From: an uncultured Dorea sp.
GTDB taxonomy: Bacteria; Bacillota; Clostridia; Lachnospirales; Lachnospiraceae
Direction: 5' to 3'
Assembly: GCA_910586965.1 (NCBI GenBank)
Contig: CAJUMF010000001.1
Location: 147,581 to 211,580, forward strand
Length of the DNA stretch: 64,000 bases
The notes beneath the pieces are model-generated. The model was not told the origin of the DNA. It made no database searches and saw nothing but the letters and a program-made list of their open reading frames with translations. Positions within the stretch are counted from its first letter, which is position 1, and every line of letters begins with the position of its first letter. Positions 19,027 through 27,469 of this stretch are shown here, one piece after another. A program made the position numbers and the translations under genes.

Positions 19027-19113
19027 GTGTGAAAGCCGGTGTTCGGTAATAGGATACTCCAGCCATTACTTAATGCCTGGCGGTGTAATATAGTTTTAAG
19101 GAGGATTTTTACT
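19027..19113 (+). promoter_or_regulatory. Structured rpsO leader
   Basis: The predicted leader contains a hairpin in which CCAGCCATTA (19059-19068) pairs with TAATGCCTGG (19071-19080) with one mismatch. It ends with an AAGGAGG ribosome-binding site. S15 represses its own mRNA through leader structures in several bacteria, so this is a candidate S15-binding element. That role is inferred from position only. Confidence 0.5.
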
Positions 19114-19380
19114 ATGATTTCAAAAGAGATGAAAGAAAAGATTGTAGCAGATTATGGAAGGTCAGCAGGTGATACTGGTTCACCGGAGGTACAGGTTGCC
19201 ATTCTCACAGCAAGGATCAATGATCTGACAGAGCATTTTAAGGCAAATCCGAAGGATCACCATTCAAGAAGAGGTCTTCTTAAGATGGTTGGACAGAGGA
19301 GAGGTCTTCTTGCATATCTGAAGAAGATGGATATCGAGAGATACCGTACTCTTATCGAAAGATTGGGCTTGAGAAAATAA
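19114..19380 (+). CDS. rpsO: 30S ribosomal protein S15
   Basis: An 88-residue primary 16S rRNA-binding protein of the central domain. GDTGSPEVQVAILTARINDLTEH and HHSRRGLLKMVGQRRGLLAYL are diagnostic blocks. The ATG at 19114 follows AAGGAGG; the open frame upstream to 19039 is untranslated leader. It is usually paired with pnp, but here a folate operon lies between them. Confidence 0.97.
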   Translation: MISKEMKEKIVADYGRSAGDTGSPEVQVAILTARINDLTEHFKANPKDHHSRRGLLKMVGQRRGLLAYLKKMDIERYRTLIERLGLRK

Positions 19381-19381
19381 T

Positions 19382-19456
19382 TGCATCTTAAGATGCAGAT
19401 GTCAAGGATCCAGAAGTTTCAGGGAGACAAAAGTTTTCGGAGGCTTCTGGATTCTT
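19382..19456 (+). terminator. Probable rpsO terminator region with two palindromes
   Basis: A perfect 16-bp palindrome TGCATCTTAAGATGCA (19382-19397) is followed by a hairpin in which ATCCAGAAG (19408-19416) pairs with CTTCTGGAT (19444-19452) around a 27-nt loop, then TCTT. The T-tract is weak, so termination may be partial and some transcripts may continue into folC. Confidence 0.45.
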
Positions 19457-19490
19457 AGCATTAATATAACAATGAGAAAGGAAAAAAAGT

Positions 19491-20813
19491 GTGACTTATA
19501 AAGAAGCAAGGGTATATTTGGACGAGGTGTCGAAATACGGAAGTGTACTTGGCTTGGATACGGTCCGGGAGCTGCTTGGTGAGCTTGGGAATCCACAGGA
19601 TGGCCTTAAGTTTATCCATATAGCAGGAACAAACGGAAAAGGGTCTGTGCTTGCATTTACTTCAACAATTCTAAGTGAGGCAGGTTATAAGACCGGAAGA
19701 TATATTTCCCCGACTGTAATTTCTTATCTGGAGAGAATTCAGATAGATGGAACGTGGATTTCTGAGAGGAAATTTGCAGGATATGTAAAAGAAATTCAAA
19801 AAGCTGTTGCGCGTATGGAGGCAAAGGGGATGGCACATCCTACTGTTTTTGAGATAGAGACCGCGATAGCTTTTTTGCATTTCCGAAAAGAAATGTGCGA
19901 TTTTGTAGTACTTGAAGCAGGGCTGGGCGGTAGTCTTGATGCAACGAATGTTGTTGAAAATACGGAGTTTGCTGTCTTTACAACTATAAGCCGTGACCAT
20001 ATGGGATTTTTAGGAGAAACTTTGGAGAAAATCGCCGAGAACAAATCAGGAATCATAAAGCCTGGATGCATGGTCGTGTCGGCTGCACAGGAACCGGAAG
20101 TGGAAGCCGTACTGAGACGGCGGGCTGAAAGTCTCGGCTGCCCCATCGTATTCGCAGTTCCGGAGGAGACTGCGGTACAAAAGGAGTCTTATAAGGGTAT
20201 GACTTTTACCTATCCACGTTGGGGGAAAACACCTGTCAGCATACAGATGGCGGGGAGATATCAGATTCTCAATGGGGCGGTAGTCTTTGAGTTGGCAAAG
20301 CTGCTTAAGATACCACAGAGAGCCGTCATAGACGGATTTCAAAAGGCGCGTTGGGTGGGGCGGTTCACTTGCATCTGTGAAAAACCTCTCTTTCTCATAG
20401 ACGGCGCTCATAATCGAGATGCTGCAAGGCGCTTAAAGGAATCTGTGCAACAGTATTTTCAGGGAAAACAAGTTATCTTTATCATGGGCGTGTTCCGGGA
20501 CAAAGAATACGAAGAGATTGCAAGGCAAATGGCTTCGCTGGCAGAAAGTATCTATACCGTGGAGCTGCCGGACAGGGAACGGACCCTCAAAGCAGAAGAC
20601 TTAAAGGAAGTCTGTTCGCGTTATTGTACAGGAAGTGTCATCGCTTCGGCCAGTATCAAGGATGCGGTGACCGCTGCACTAAGAGAAGCGTGCAGAAAAG
20701 AAAACAGCGTGGTACTTGCATTCGGCTCTCTTTCATATCTGGGTGAAGTGATCCGAGAAGTGAAAGAGATTGAAGATACCAGCAAAACGATAAAATCAGG
20801 AGATGAGAGATGA
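19491..20813 (+). CDS. folC: Folylpolyglutamate / dihydrofolate synthase
   Basis: A 440-residue Mur-ligase-family ATPase that adds glutamate to dihydropteroate or folates. The P-loop is HIAGTNGKGSVLAF, with TVFEIETAIAFLHF, LEAGLGGSLDATN and the C-terminal FLIDGAHNRDAA block. The GTG start at 19491 follows AAAGGAA. It is the first gene of the folate cluster, and its stop overlaps the folE start (ATGA). Confidence 0.93.
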   Translation: MTYKEARVYLDEVSKYGSVLGLDTVRELLGELGNPQDGLKFIHIAGTNGKGSVLAFTSTILSEAGYKTGRYISPTVISYLERIQIDGTWISERKFAGYVKEIQKAVARMEAKGMAHPTVFEIETAIAFLHFRKEMCDFVVLEAGLGGSLDATNVVENTEFAVFTTISRDHMGFLGETLEKIAENKSGIIKPGCMVVSAAQEPEVEAVLRRRAESLGCPIVFAVPEETAVQKESYKGMTFTYPRWGKTPVSIQMAGRYQILNGAVVFELAKLLKIPQRAVIDGFQKARWVGRFTCICEKPLFLIDGAHNRDAARRLKESVQQYFQGKQVIFIMGVFRDKEYEEIARQMASLAESIYTVELPDRERTLKAEDLKEVCSRYCTGSVIASASIKDAVTAALREACRKENSVVLAFGSLSYLGEVIREVKEIEDTSKTIKSGDER

Positions 20814-21364
20814 TGGATCAGGAAAAAATCAAGCGTGGAATACGGCTGATCTTAGAAGGGATCGGTGAGGATCCAACGAGAGAAGGCCTTAAGGAAACTC
20901 CGGAGAGAATAGCCAGGATGTATGAAGAGATATACGGTGGTCTTGTCAAGGAGCCGTCTGTTCATCTGAGTAAGACCTTCTATGTAGATCATGATGAGAT
21001 GGTAGTGGAAAAAGACATTACATTTTATTCTACATGTGAGCATCATCTGCTGCCTTTTTATGGCAAGGCACATATTGCCTATATACCGGCGGGTAAGGTG
21101 GCCGGCTTAAGCAAGCTTGCACGCACAGTGGAGGTCTATGCAAGGCGGCCCCAGATACAGGAAAGGCTCACAGGGCAGATCGCGGATGCACTTACAGAAC
21201 ACTTAAAGCCCCGGGGCGTGATGGTGATGTTGGAAGCGGAGCATATGTGCATGACGATGCGCGGGATTAAAAAGCCCGGCAGCCAGACAGTGACCATTGC
21301 AAAGCGCGGCAGATTCCTCGAGGAGCCGGGGCTTGTGCAGGAATTTTATCAGATGGTGAGATAA
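20810..21364 (+). CDS. folE: GTP cyclohydrolase I
   Basis: A 184-residue enzyme converting GTP to 7,8-dihydroneopterin triphosphate, the first step of folate synthesis. It is the type I family, with the zinc-binding and catalytic block STCEHHLLPFYGKAHIAYIP, then GLSKLARTVEVYARRPQIQERLT and HMCMTMRGIKKPGS. The start overlaps the folC stop, which implies coupled translation. Confidence 0.97.
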   Translation: MMDQEKIKRGIRLILEGIGEDPTREGLKETPERIARMYEEIYGGLVKEPSVHLSKTFYVDHDEMVVEKDITFYSTCEHHLLPFYGKAHIAYIPAGKVAGLSKLARTVEVYARRPQIQERLTGQIADALTEHLKPRGVMVMLEAEHMCMTMRGIKKPGSQTVTIAKRGRFLEEPGLVQEFYQMVR

Positions 21365-21394
21365 AAGGAAAAGAAAGTATCGGGAGATGTGCAG

Positions 21395-21883
21395 ATGAGA
21401 GAAGTAGAAGCGATTAGAAAGCATCCGCTGTACACGGAATATTATGACAGATTAAAGGAAGCAGAAAAAAAGCGGCGGTTTTGCTGCCACCAGATGGCGC
21501 ACCTGATGGATGTGGCGCGTATTGCCTATATCAGTAATCTGGAGGAACATATGGGGATACGCAAAGAAGTGATCTATGGAGCGGCACTCCTTCATGATAT
21601 CGGGAAGATCCGGCAATACCAGGAGGGAATCCCCCATGAAAAGGCGTCGGCCGAGATTGCCCGGATCATCTTAGATGACCTGCCGGAGGATTATTATTCT
21701 GAGGAGGAAAAGCGCGCGATACTTAAAGCTATATATGGACACCGAACGGAAAGAGACCAGATGGATGAATTAGAACGGCTGATTTATCTCAGTGACAAGA
21801 GCTCGCGGATGTGCTTCGATTGCGGGATGGAGGCAGAATGTAACTGGAACGCCGAAAAGAAGAATCTTAAGATAAGAGTATGA
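21395..21883 (+). CDS. HD-domain phosphohydrolase in the folate operon
   Basis: A roughly 162-residue HD-superfamily metal-dependent phosphohydrolase. Visible ligands are His36 (HQMAHLMDVARIA), His67-Asp68 (LLHDIGKIRQYQ), His81, His116 (YGHR) and Asp134 (YLSDKSS), plus a small Cys cluster (C140, C143, C149). The ATG at 21395 follows GGGAG; a GTG at 21389 is less likely. It lies between folE and folP with small gaps. Position suggests a role in pterin supply, for example removing phosphate from dihydroneopterin triphosphate, for which no NudB/FolQ-type Nudix gene is present here. The substrate is unproven. Confidence 0.75.
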   Translation: MREVEAIRKHPLYTEYYDRLKEAEKKRRFCCHQMAHLMDVARIAYISNLEEHMGIRKEVIYGAALLHDIGKIRQYQEGIPHEKASAEIARIILDDLPEDYYSEEEKRAILKAIYGHRTERDQMDELERLIYLSDKSSRMCFDCGMEAECNWNAEKKNLKIRV

Positions 21884-21895
21884 GGAGAAGAGTTT

Positions 21896-22702
21896 ATGAG
21901 AATCGGAGAAAAAATATTTGACACGGAACATCAAGTATACATTATGGGGATCCTGAATGTAACCCCGGATTCCTTTTCCGACGGAGGACGCTATCAGACT
22001 GTGGATTCTGCACTTTTCCATGCACAGGAGATGGTAGAAGACGGGGCTGATATCCTGGATGTAGGCGGTGAATCTACGAGGCCCGGGCATATCAGGATCA
22101 GCGAGGATGAAGAGATCTGCCGGACGGCAGAGGTCATTGAAAAACTTAAGAAGAATTTTGATGTACCGATTTCTATTGATACGTATAAAAGCCGGGTGGC
22201 CGAGACGGCTCTGTCGGCAGGCGCAAGTCTGGTCAATGATGTATGGGGGCTTAAGTATGACCGGAATATGGCAAAACTAATTGCCGGAAGCGGCGCGGCC
22301 TGCTGCCTGATGCACAACCGCAGGGAGGCTTCCTATTCGGACCTGGTAGCAGAGGTCTGCGGGGAGCTTTTAGAGAGTGCAGGACTTGCGGAGGCCGCCG
22401 GAATCGAAAAGGATCGTATCATGCTGGATCCGGGCATTGGCTTTGGAAAGACTTATGAGATGAATCTTGAGATACTAAGGAGACTCGGAGAACTAAAAAA
22501 ACTTGGATATCCGCTTTTACTCGGTGCATCCCGCAAATCAGTGATCGGGCTTACGCTTGACCTTCCGCCTAATGAGCGGCTGGAAGGAACTCTTGTGACT
22601 ACAGTGATGGCTGTTATGAGCGGCTGCTCTTTTGTGCGTGTGCATGATGTAAAGGAAAACCTGCGGGCGGTAAGGATGGCAGAGGCGATCCTTAAGTCTT
22701 AA
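21896..22702 (+). CDS. folP: Dihydropteroate synthase
   Basis: A 268-residue TIM-barrel enzyme joining 6-hydroxymethyl-dihydropterin pyrophosphate to p-aminobenzoate. ILNVTPDSFSDGGRY, DILDVGGESTRPGH, MLDPGIGFGKT and LLGASRKSVIG are all typical and apparently intact. AGGAGAAG precedes the ATG, 12 bp after the HD gene. The sulfonamide target; I cannot judge resistance from sequence alone. Confidence 0.97.
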   Translation: MRIGEKIFDTEHQVYIMGILNVTPDSFSDGGRYQTVDSALFHAQEMVEDGADILDVGGESTRPGHIRISEDEEICRTAEVIEKLKKNFDVPISIDTYKSRVAETALSAGASLVNDVWGLKYDRNMAKLIAGSGAACCLMHNRREASYSDLVAEVCGELLESAGLAEAAGIEKDRIMLDPGIGFGKTYEMNLEILRRLGELKKLGYPLLLGASRKSVIGLTLDLPPNERLEGTLVTTVMAVMSGCSFVRVHDVKENLRAVRMAEAILKS

Positions 22703-22752
22703 ACTGACATGTGCCTGCGGGGAAGAATATATGGAAGAAGGTTTGCAAAGGT

Positions 22753-23571
22753 ATGACAGATAAAATTAAGATAAAAGATTTGGAAGTATATGCCAGGCAT
22801 GGAGTGTTTCCGGAAGAGAATAAGCTGGGGCAGAAGTTTCTCATATCGGCAGCGCTGTCTGTGAACACGAGGAAGGCCGGAAAGACGGACGACCTTGCTT
22901 CATCCGTGGACTATGGCGGTATCTGCCGGTTTATAGATTCCTACATGAAAACGCACACCTATAAGCTTCTGGAGCGCGCGGCAGAAGAGCTAGCCAGAGA
23001 GCTGCTGCTGCGCACGGCTCATTTAGAAAAGATAGCCTTGGAGATAAAAAAACCGTGGGCGCCGGTGGGCCTTCCCCTTAAGACAGTTTCCGTTAAGATC
23101 AAGCGCCGGTGGCACACGGTATATATCGCCCTTGGTTCTAATATCGGAGAACGAAAATCATATCTTGACGGAGCAGTTCGGGCATTAAACCAGCTTGATG
23201 ATACGGAAGTGATAAAGGTTTCCTCTTATTTCGAAACAGCGCCCTACGGAATGACAGAGCAGGCTGATTTTCTGAATGCCTGTCTTATGCTCCGTACCCT
23301 TTCAGAACCGCAGGAACTCTTAGAAGCGCTTATGGAAATCGAACAGGCAGCCGGACGGGAGAGAACGGTTCACTGGGGGCCGCGGACACTGGATCTGGAT
23401 ATTATCTTTTATGATGACCGGATACTTGAGACAGAGAATCTGTGTATCCCTCACGTGGAAATGCACAAGCGGCAATTTGTACTGGAACCTCTTCATGAGA
23501 TCGCTCCATACAAACGGCATCCGGTATATGGAAAAACCGTTCGGGAGATGCTTGCGGATGTGCAGGAATAA
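22753..23571 (+). CDS. folBK: Bifunctional dihydroneopterin aldolase / HPPK
   Basis: A roughly 272-residue fusion of FolB and FolK. Residues 1-115 are the aldolase (VYARHGVFPEENKLGQKF, then KTHTYKLLERAAEELA and IKKPWAPVGLP). Residues about 117-272 are 6-hydroxymethyl-dihydropterin pyrophosphokinase (YIALGSNIGERKSYLDGAV, SSYFETAPYG, GPRTLDLDIIFYDD, LCIPHVEMHKRQFVLEPL). The fusion gives two consecutive steps of the pathway. The start is ATG at 22753; the longer frame from 22711 has no convincing ribosome-binding site. It is the last gene of the operon. Confidence 0.93.
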   Translation: MTDKIKIKDLEVYARHGVFPEENKLGQKFLISAALSVNTRKAGKTDDLASSVDYGGICRFIDSYMKTHTYKLLERAAEELARELLLRTAHLEKIALEIKKPWAPVGLPLKTVSVKIKRRWHTVYIALGSNIGERKSYLDGAVRALNQLDDTEVIKVSSYFETAPYGMTEQADFLNACLMLRTLSEPQELLEALMEIEQAAGRERTVHWGPRTLDLDIIFYDDRILETENLCIPHVEMHKRQFVLEPLHEIAPYKRHPVYGKTVREMLADVQE

Positions 23572-23591
23572 AGCGGTATATTTGCCGCTTT
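23570..23591 (+). terminator. Folate operon terminator
   Basis: AAAGCGG (23570-23576) pairs with CCGCTTT (23585-23591), starting in the folBK stop codon, and is followed by an A/T-rich tract with several T runs. The U-tract is imperfect. Confidence 0.5.
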
Positions 23592-23628
23592 CAATTTTAA
23601 ATTTTATATGGTATATTTTAACGATTTG

Positions 23629-23637
23629 TGTTATAAT
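23629..23637 (+). promoter_or_regulatory. pnp promoter (extended -10)
   Basis: TGTTATAAT provides a perfect TATAAT at 23632-23637 with an extended TGn element. The -35 position (TGGTAT at 23609-23614) matches poorly. Start of transcription is expected near 23644, directly at the base of the leader hairpin. Confidence 0.65.
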
Positions 23638-23647
23638 ATTAAAGCTT

Positions 23648-23734
23648 GCGGGCGGGTAAGCGTGTCCCGAGACCACTGAAAAGTATATTTTTATTAAAAT
23701 ATGTTTTTCAGTAGTTTCGGAAGCTCCTGCCTGC
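23648..23734 (+). promoter_or_regulatory. pnp leader double-stem hairpin
   Basis: The inner stem pairs 23667-23691 with 23696-23720: about 25 pairs with one C-A mismatch and a few G-U pairs, around a TATT loop. An outer stem of about 9 pairs joins 23648-23656 with 23726-23734. No U-tract follows, so it is not a simple terminator. In E. coli, a leader hairpin before pnp is cut by RNase III and used for PNPase autoregulation. A similar role here is inference by analogy. Confidence 0.65.
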
Positions 23735-23777
23735 AGTAGAAATTTATCAATATTTCCGGAGAGAAAAGGAGAAGAAT

Positions 23778-25865
23778 ATGTATAAAAAATTTGAAATGGA
23801 ACTGGCTGGAAGGATGCTGCGCGTAGATGTTGACAGAGTTGCAAAGCAGGCGAACGGTGCGGTCCTTATGCATTACGGTGATACGACAGTTCTGTGTACG
23901 GCTACGGCATCTGAAAAACCGAGAGAGGGGATTGATTTTTTCCCGCTCAGTGTAGAATATAATGAGAGACTGTATTCTGTGGGAAAGATTCCGGGAGGCT
24001 TTAACAAGAGAGAGGGGAAGGCTTCGGAGAATGCAGTTCTTACGGACCGCGTCATCGACCGTCCCATGCGTCCGCTGTTCCCGAAGGATTACCGCAATGA
24101 TGTAACTTTAGAGAACCTCGTGCTGTCTGTAGATCAGGATTGCTCGCCGGAGCTTACAGCTATGCTTGGTGCGGCGATCGCTACCACAATCTCAGATATT
24201 CCTTTTGACGGACCGATCTCTACGACACAGGTGGGATTGGTTGACGATGAATTTGTCTACAATCCGACAGCAGCACAGAAGGAAGCTTCTGACTTAGCAC
24301 TTACAGTTGCATCTACCAGAGAGAAAGTGATCATGATCGAGGCGGGAGCCAATGAGGTCCCAGAGCAGAAGATGCTGGAAGCTATTTTTGCAGCTCATGA
24401 GATCAACCAGAAGGTCATCTCCTTTATCGATACGATCGTTGCCGAGTGCGGAAAGGAAAAGCACACATATGAAAGCTGCGCTGTACCGGAGGAATTATTT
24501 GCTGCGATAAAAGAGATCGTTCCGCCGGAGGCTATGGAAGAGGCTGTATTTACTGATGAGAAGCAGGTAAGGGAGGAGAATATCCGGCAGATTACCGAAA
24601 AGTTAGAAGAAGCCTTTGCTGACAATGAAGAATGGCTTGCAGTCCTTGGCGAGGCGGTCTACCAGTACCAGAAGAAAACTGTCCGCAAGATGATCTTAAA
24701 AGATCACAAGCGCCCGGACGGAAGAGCGATTGATCAGATTCGTCCGCTGGCTGCAGAAGTAGATCTGATCCCGAGAGTCCACGGTTCAGCTATGTTTACC
24801 CGCGGACAGACACAGATCTGTACGATCACAACTCTTGCACCTCTTGCGGAAGCGCAGCGGTTAGACGGACTCGATGAGGCTGAGACTTCAAAAAGATATA
24901 TGCACCACTATAATTTCCCGTCTTATTCGGTGGGAGAGACAAGGCCGTCCAGGGGACCGGGACGCCGGGAGATCGGGCATGGTGCACTGGCTGAACGGGC
25001 ACTTGTACCGGTACTGCCAAGTGAGACGGAATTCCCATACGCGATCCGTACGGTATCAGAGACTTTCGAGTCCAATGGTTCTACTTCCCAGGCCAGCGTA
25101 TGTGCATCATCGATGTCGCTGATGACGGCGGGAGTACCGATCAAATCTGCAGTGGCAGGTATTTCAGCAGGACTTGTCACCGGCGAGACAGATGATGATT
25201 ATCTTGTGCTCACGGATATTCAGGGGTTGGAAGACTTTTTCGGGGATATGGACTTTAAAGTAGCCGGAACCCATAAGGGTATTACCGCTATTCAGATGGA
25301 CATTAAAATCCATGGTCTTACACGGCCGATCATCGAGGAAGCCATTGCTGCCACAAAGAAGGCAAGGACTTATATTATTGATGAAGTTATGAATCAGGCA
25401 ATCGCAGAGCCAAGACCGGAAGTAGGTCCATATGCTCCAAAGATCATCCAGATGCAGATCGACCCGCAGAAGATTGGAGACGTGGTAGGTCAGCGCGGCA
25501 AGACGATTAATGCGATCATCGAACAGACAGGTGTTAAGATCGATATTACAGATGACGGCAGCGTATCAATCTGCGGTACAGATGCAGCTATGATGGATGA
25601 GGCGAGAAAGCTTATTTATATTATTGTCACAGACTTTGAAGCCGGCCAGGTATTAGAAGGAAAAGTTGTCAGCATCAAAGAGTTCGGCGCGTTCATTGAA
25701 TTCGCGCCGGGTAAGGAAGGCATGGTCCATATTTCAAAGCTTTCCAGACAGAGAGTAAACCATGTGGAGGATGTCCTTACTCTTGGCGACAAGGTAAAAG
25801 TGGTATGTCTTGGCAAAGATAAGATGGGAAGATTTTCTTTCAGCATCAAGGATGTAGCAGAATAA
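23778..25865 (+). CDS. pnp: Polyribonucleotide nucleotidyltransferase (PNPase)
   Basis: A 695-residue 3'-5' phosphorolytic exoribonuclease, trimeric and part of the RNA degradosome network. Two RNase PH domains (about 10-145 and 310-535; GGFNKREGKASENAVLTDRVIDR-type and FPSYSVGETRPSRGPGRREIGHG-type blocks) are separated by a helical domain. A KH domain (GDVVGQRGKTINAII, about 560) and an S1 domain (from about 625, FEAGQVLEGKVVSIKEFGAF) follow. AAAGGAGAAG precedes the ATG. Length is normal for the family. Confidence 0.97.
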   Translation: MYKKFEMELAGRMLRVDVDRVAKQANGAVLMHYGDTTVLCTATASEKPREGIDFFPLSVEYNERLYSVGKIPGGFNKREGKASENAVLTDRVIDRPMRPLFPKDYRNDVTLENLVLSVDQDCSPELTAMLGAAIATTISDIPFDGPISTTQVGLVDDEFVYNPTAAQKEASDLALTVASTREKVIMIEAGANEVPEQKMLEAIFAAHEINQKVISFIDTIVAECGKEKHTYESCAVPEELFAAIKEIVPPEAMEEAVFTDEKQVREENIRQITEKLEEAFADNEEWLAVLGEAVYQYQKKTVRKMILKDHKRPDGRAIDQIRPLAAEVDLIPRVHGSAMFTRGQTQICTITTLAPLAEAQRLDGLDEAETSKRYMHHYNFPSYSVGETRPSRGPGRREIGHGALAERALVPVLPSETEFPYAIRTVSETFESNGSTSQASVCASSMSLMTAGVPIKSAVAGISAGLVTGETDDDYLVLTDIQGLEDFFGDMDFKVAGTHKGITAIQMDIKIHGLTRPIIEEAIAATKKARTYIIDEVMNQAIAEPRPEVGPYAPKIIQMQIDPQKIGDVVGQRGKTINAIIEQTGVKIDITDDGSVSICGTDAAMMDEARKLIYIIVTDFEAGQVLEGKVVSIKEFGAFIEFAPGKEGMVHISKLSRQRVNHVEDVLTLGDKVKVVCLGKDKMGRFSFSIKDVAE

Positions 25866-25881
25866 GAAATATTATTTTATG

Positions 25882-25915
25882 AAGACGGCGGGAAATGACT
25901 CGGCCGTCTTTTTTT
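25882..25915 (+). terminator. pnp terminator
   Basis: AAGACGGC (25882-25889) and GCCGTCTT (25903-25910) form an 8-bp stem followed by a run of Ts to 25915. Confidence 0.9.
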
Positions 25916-25933
25916 AATGCTTATTATTTTCCT

Positions 25934-25962
25934 GTAATAAATTATATCTCTGCACATATATT
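25934..25962 (+). promoter_or_regulatory. Possible sigma-E promoter of spoIIIA operon
   Basis: CATATATT (25955-25962) resembles the sigma-E -10 (CATACANT type), and GTAATAAA (25934-25941), 13 bp upstream, resembles its -35. In B. subtilis the spoIIIA operon is transcribed by mother-cell sigma-E. The match is suggestive, not decisive. Confidence 0.4.
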
Positions 25963-25983
25963 GAGTTAAAGAGGTGGACAAAG

Positions 25984-26895
25984 ATGCAGGAGAATACAAT
26001 GATCCGTTTAATGCCGGTAAAGATCCGCAGAATGGTGGAAAAAGAGATACCAGATCTGAGAGAGCTTCAGGAAATCCGGCTTCGTGCAGGAAAGCCTTTG
26101 ATTCTGATATATAAGGGCGGGGAGATCATACCAGAAACCGGAAAGGGAAAAGGGTATATTGTAACGAAAGAAGAGATTGATGAGCTGATGGAATATGTCA
26201 GCAACTATTCTTTATATGCATTCGAAGAGGAGATGAAACAGGGATTTATCACCGTCGGAGGAGGGCATCGGGTAGGTATGGCGGGACAGGCAATTATAGA
26301 GAACGGGAAAGTCCGGAATCTTCGCTATGTTACTTCTTTGAATATTCGGATGTCCCATGAGATAACCGGCTGTGGGGACAAGGTGTTTCCCTATATTACA
26401 AAATGCCAGCGTCCCATGCATACACTTCTTGTATCCCCGCCGGGATGCGGAAAGACAACGCTCCTTCGGGACATGATCCGGCAGATTTCTGATGGAAATC
26501 CGTATACAAAACCGATGACAGTGGGGGTAGTTGATGAGCGCTCAGAGATTGCAGGGTGTTATCACGGGATTCCCCAGAATAATCTTGGAATCCGTACGGA
26601 TGTTTTGGATGCCTGTCCGAAGGCGGAGGGGATGCTTATGATGATCCGCTCCATGAGACCGCAGGTGTTGGCGGTAGATGAAATTGGAGAAGCAGAAGAT
26701 GTACAGGCTATTTCTTATGCCATGCACTGCGGATGTAAGATGCTTGCGACGGCCCACGGGGAATCTATGGAAGAATTGGAGAGAAAACCCATATTCTCCC
26801 GTATGATAGACGAAAAAAGATTCGAGAGATATGTAATCTTGAAAAACAGAGGAGAGATCAAATCTGTTTTTGATGAGGACAGGAGGCGTATTTAA
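25984..26895 (+). CDS. spoIIIAA: Stage III sporulation protein AA (ATPase)
   Basis: A 303-residue secretion-type AAA+/RecA-like ATPase that powers the SpoIIIA-SpoIIQ feeding-tube complex between mother cell and forespore. The Walker A motif is PPGCGKTTLL at about 152-161, Walker B-like residues are VLAVDEIGE, and the helicase-like MLATAHGESMEEL follows. GAGGTGG precedes the ATG. It opens a complete eight-gene operon. Confidence 0.95.
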   Translation: MQENTMIRLMPVKIRRMVEKEIPDLRELQEIRLRAGKPLILIYKGGEIIPETGKGKGYIVTKEEIDELMEYVSNYSLYAFEEEMKQGFITVGGGHRVGMAGQAIIENGKVRNLRYVTSLNIRMSHEITGCGDKVFPYITKCQRPMHTLLVSPPGCGKTTLLRDMIRQISDGNPYTKPMTVGVVDERSEIAGCYHGIPQNNLGIRTDVLDACPKAEGMLMMIRSMRPQVLAVDEIGEAEDVQAISYAMHCGCKMLATAHGESMEELERKPIFSRMIDEKRFERYVILKNRGEIKSVFDEDRRRI

Positions 26896-26896
26896 G

Positions 26897-27418
26897 GTGA
26901 TTTTGAAAATGTCCGGGTGCCTGTTTGTGGTGGCGGCCACAACGCTTACAGGAATGGTGCGGGCGGATAACATACAGGAGCAGTACCGGCAGATGCGCGT
27001 TCTCCAAAGGCTATTGTATATGATGGAAAGTGAGATCAAGTATGCACATATACATCTCGGCGAGATATTTCTGCATATATCCAGACGTGTAAAAGAACCT
27101 TACAAGGACTGGCTCCTCTTAATGGAGCGGCGTATGGGGCAGGCAGAATCCGGCACTTTTGAGGCAATATGGAGACAGGCAGTGGCGGAAAAGCTAGTAA
27201 GCAGCGGGCTTCCTTCTAAGGAGATTGACAGGCTCGGTCAGTTGGGGGCCCAGCTTGGAGTGATGGATTTGGAACTGCAGCTTCGGGTGCTGTCGCTGTA
27301 CCAAGAACAGTTAAGTCTCAGTATAGAGGAAGCGCGTGAAGAAATGCGTACAAAGGTGAGGTTATGCCATTGCCTGGGAGTTATGAGCGGGCTTCTGGTC
27401 GCCGTGTTGCTGCTATAG
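26897..27418 (+). CDS. spoIIIAB: Stage III sporulation protein AB
   Basis: A roughly 173-residue membrane-tethered protein related to type II secretion F components. An N-terminal hydrophobic segment (about 6-25) is followed by QYRQMRVLQRLLYMMESEIKY, typical of the family, and a C-terminal membrane helix (CLGVMSGLLVAVLLL). The GTG at 26897 follows AGGAGG at 10-nt spacing; ATG 26909 is an alternative. It begins just after the spoIIIAA stop. Confidence 0.9.
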   Translation: MILKMSGCLFVVAATTLTGMVRADNIQEQYRQMRVLQRLLYMMESEIKYAHIHLGEIFLHISRRVKEPYKDWLLLMERRMGQAESGTFEAIWRQAVAEKLVSSGLPSKEIDRLGQLGAQLGVMDLELQLRVLSLYQEQLSLSIEEAREEMRTKVRLCHCLGVMSGLLVAVLLL

Positions 27419-27469
27419 AGACAGGGCGCCAGAAACAAAATTGCGGATTTTTGCTTAAGGAGGCAAAGG

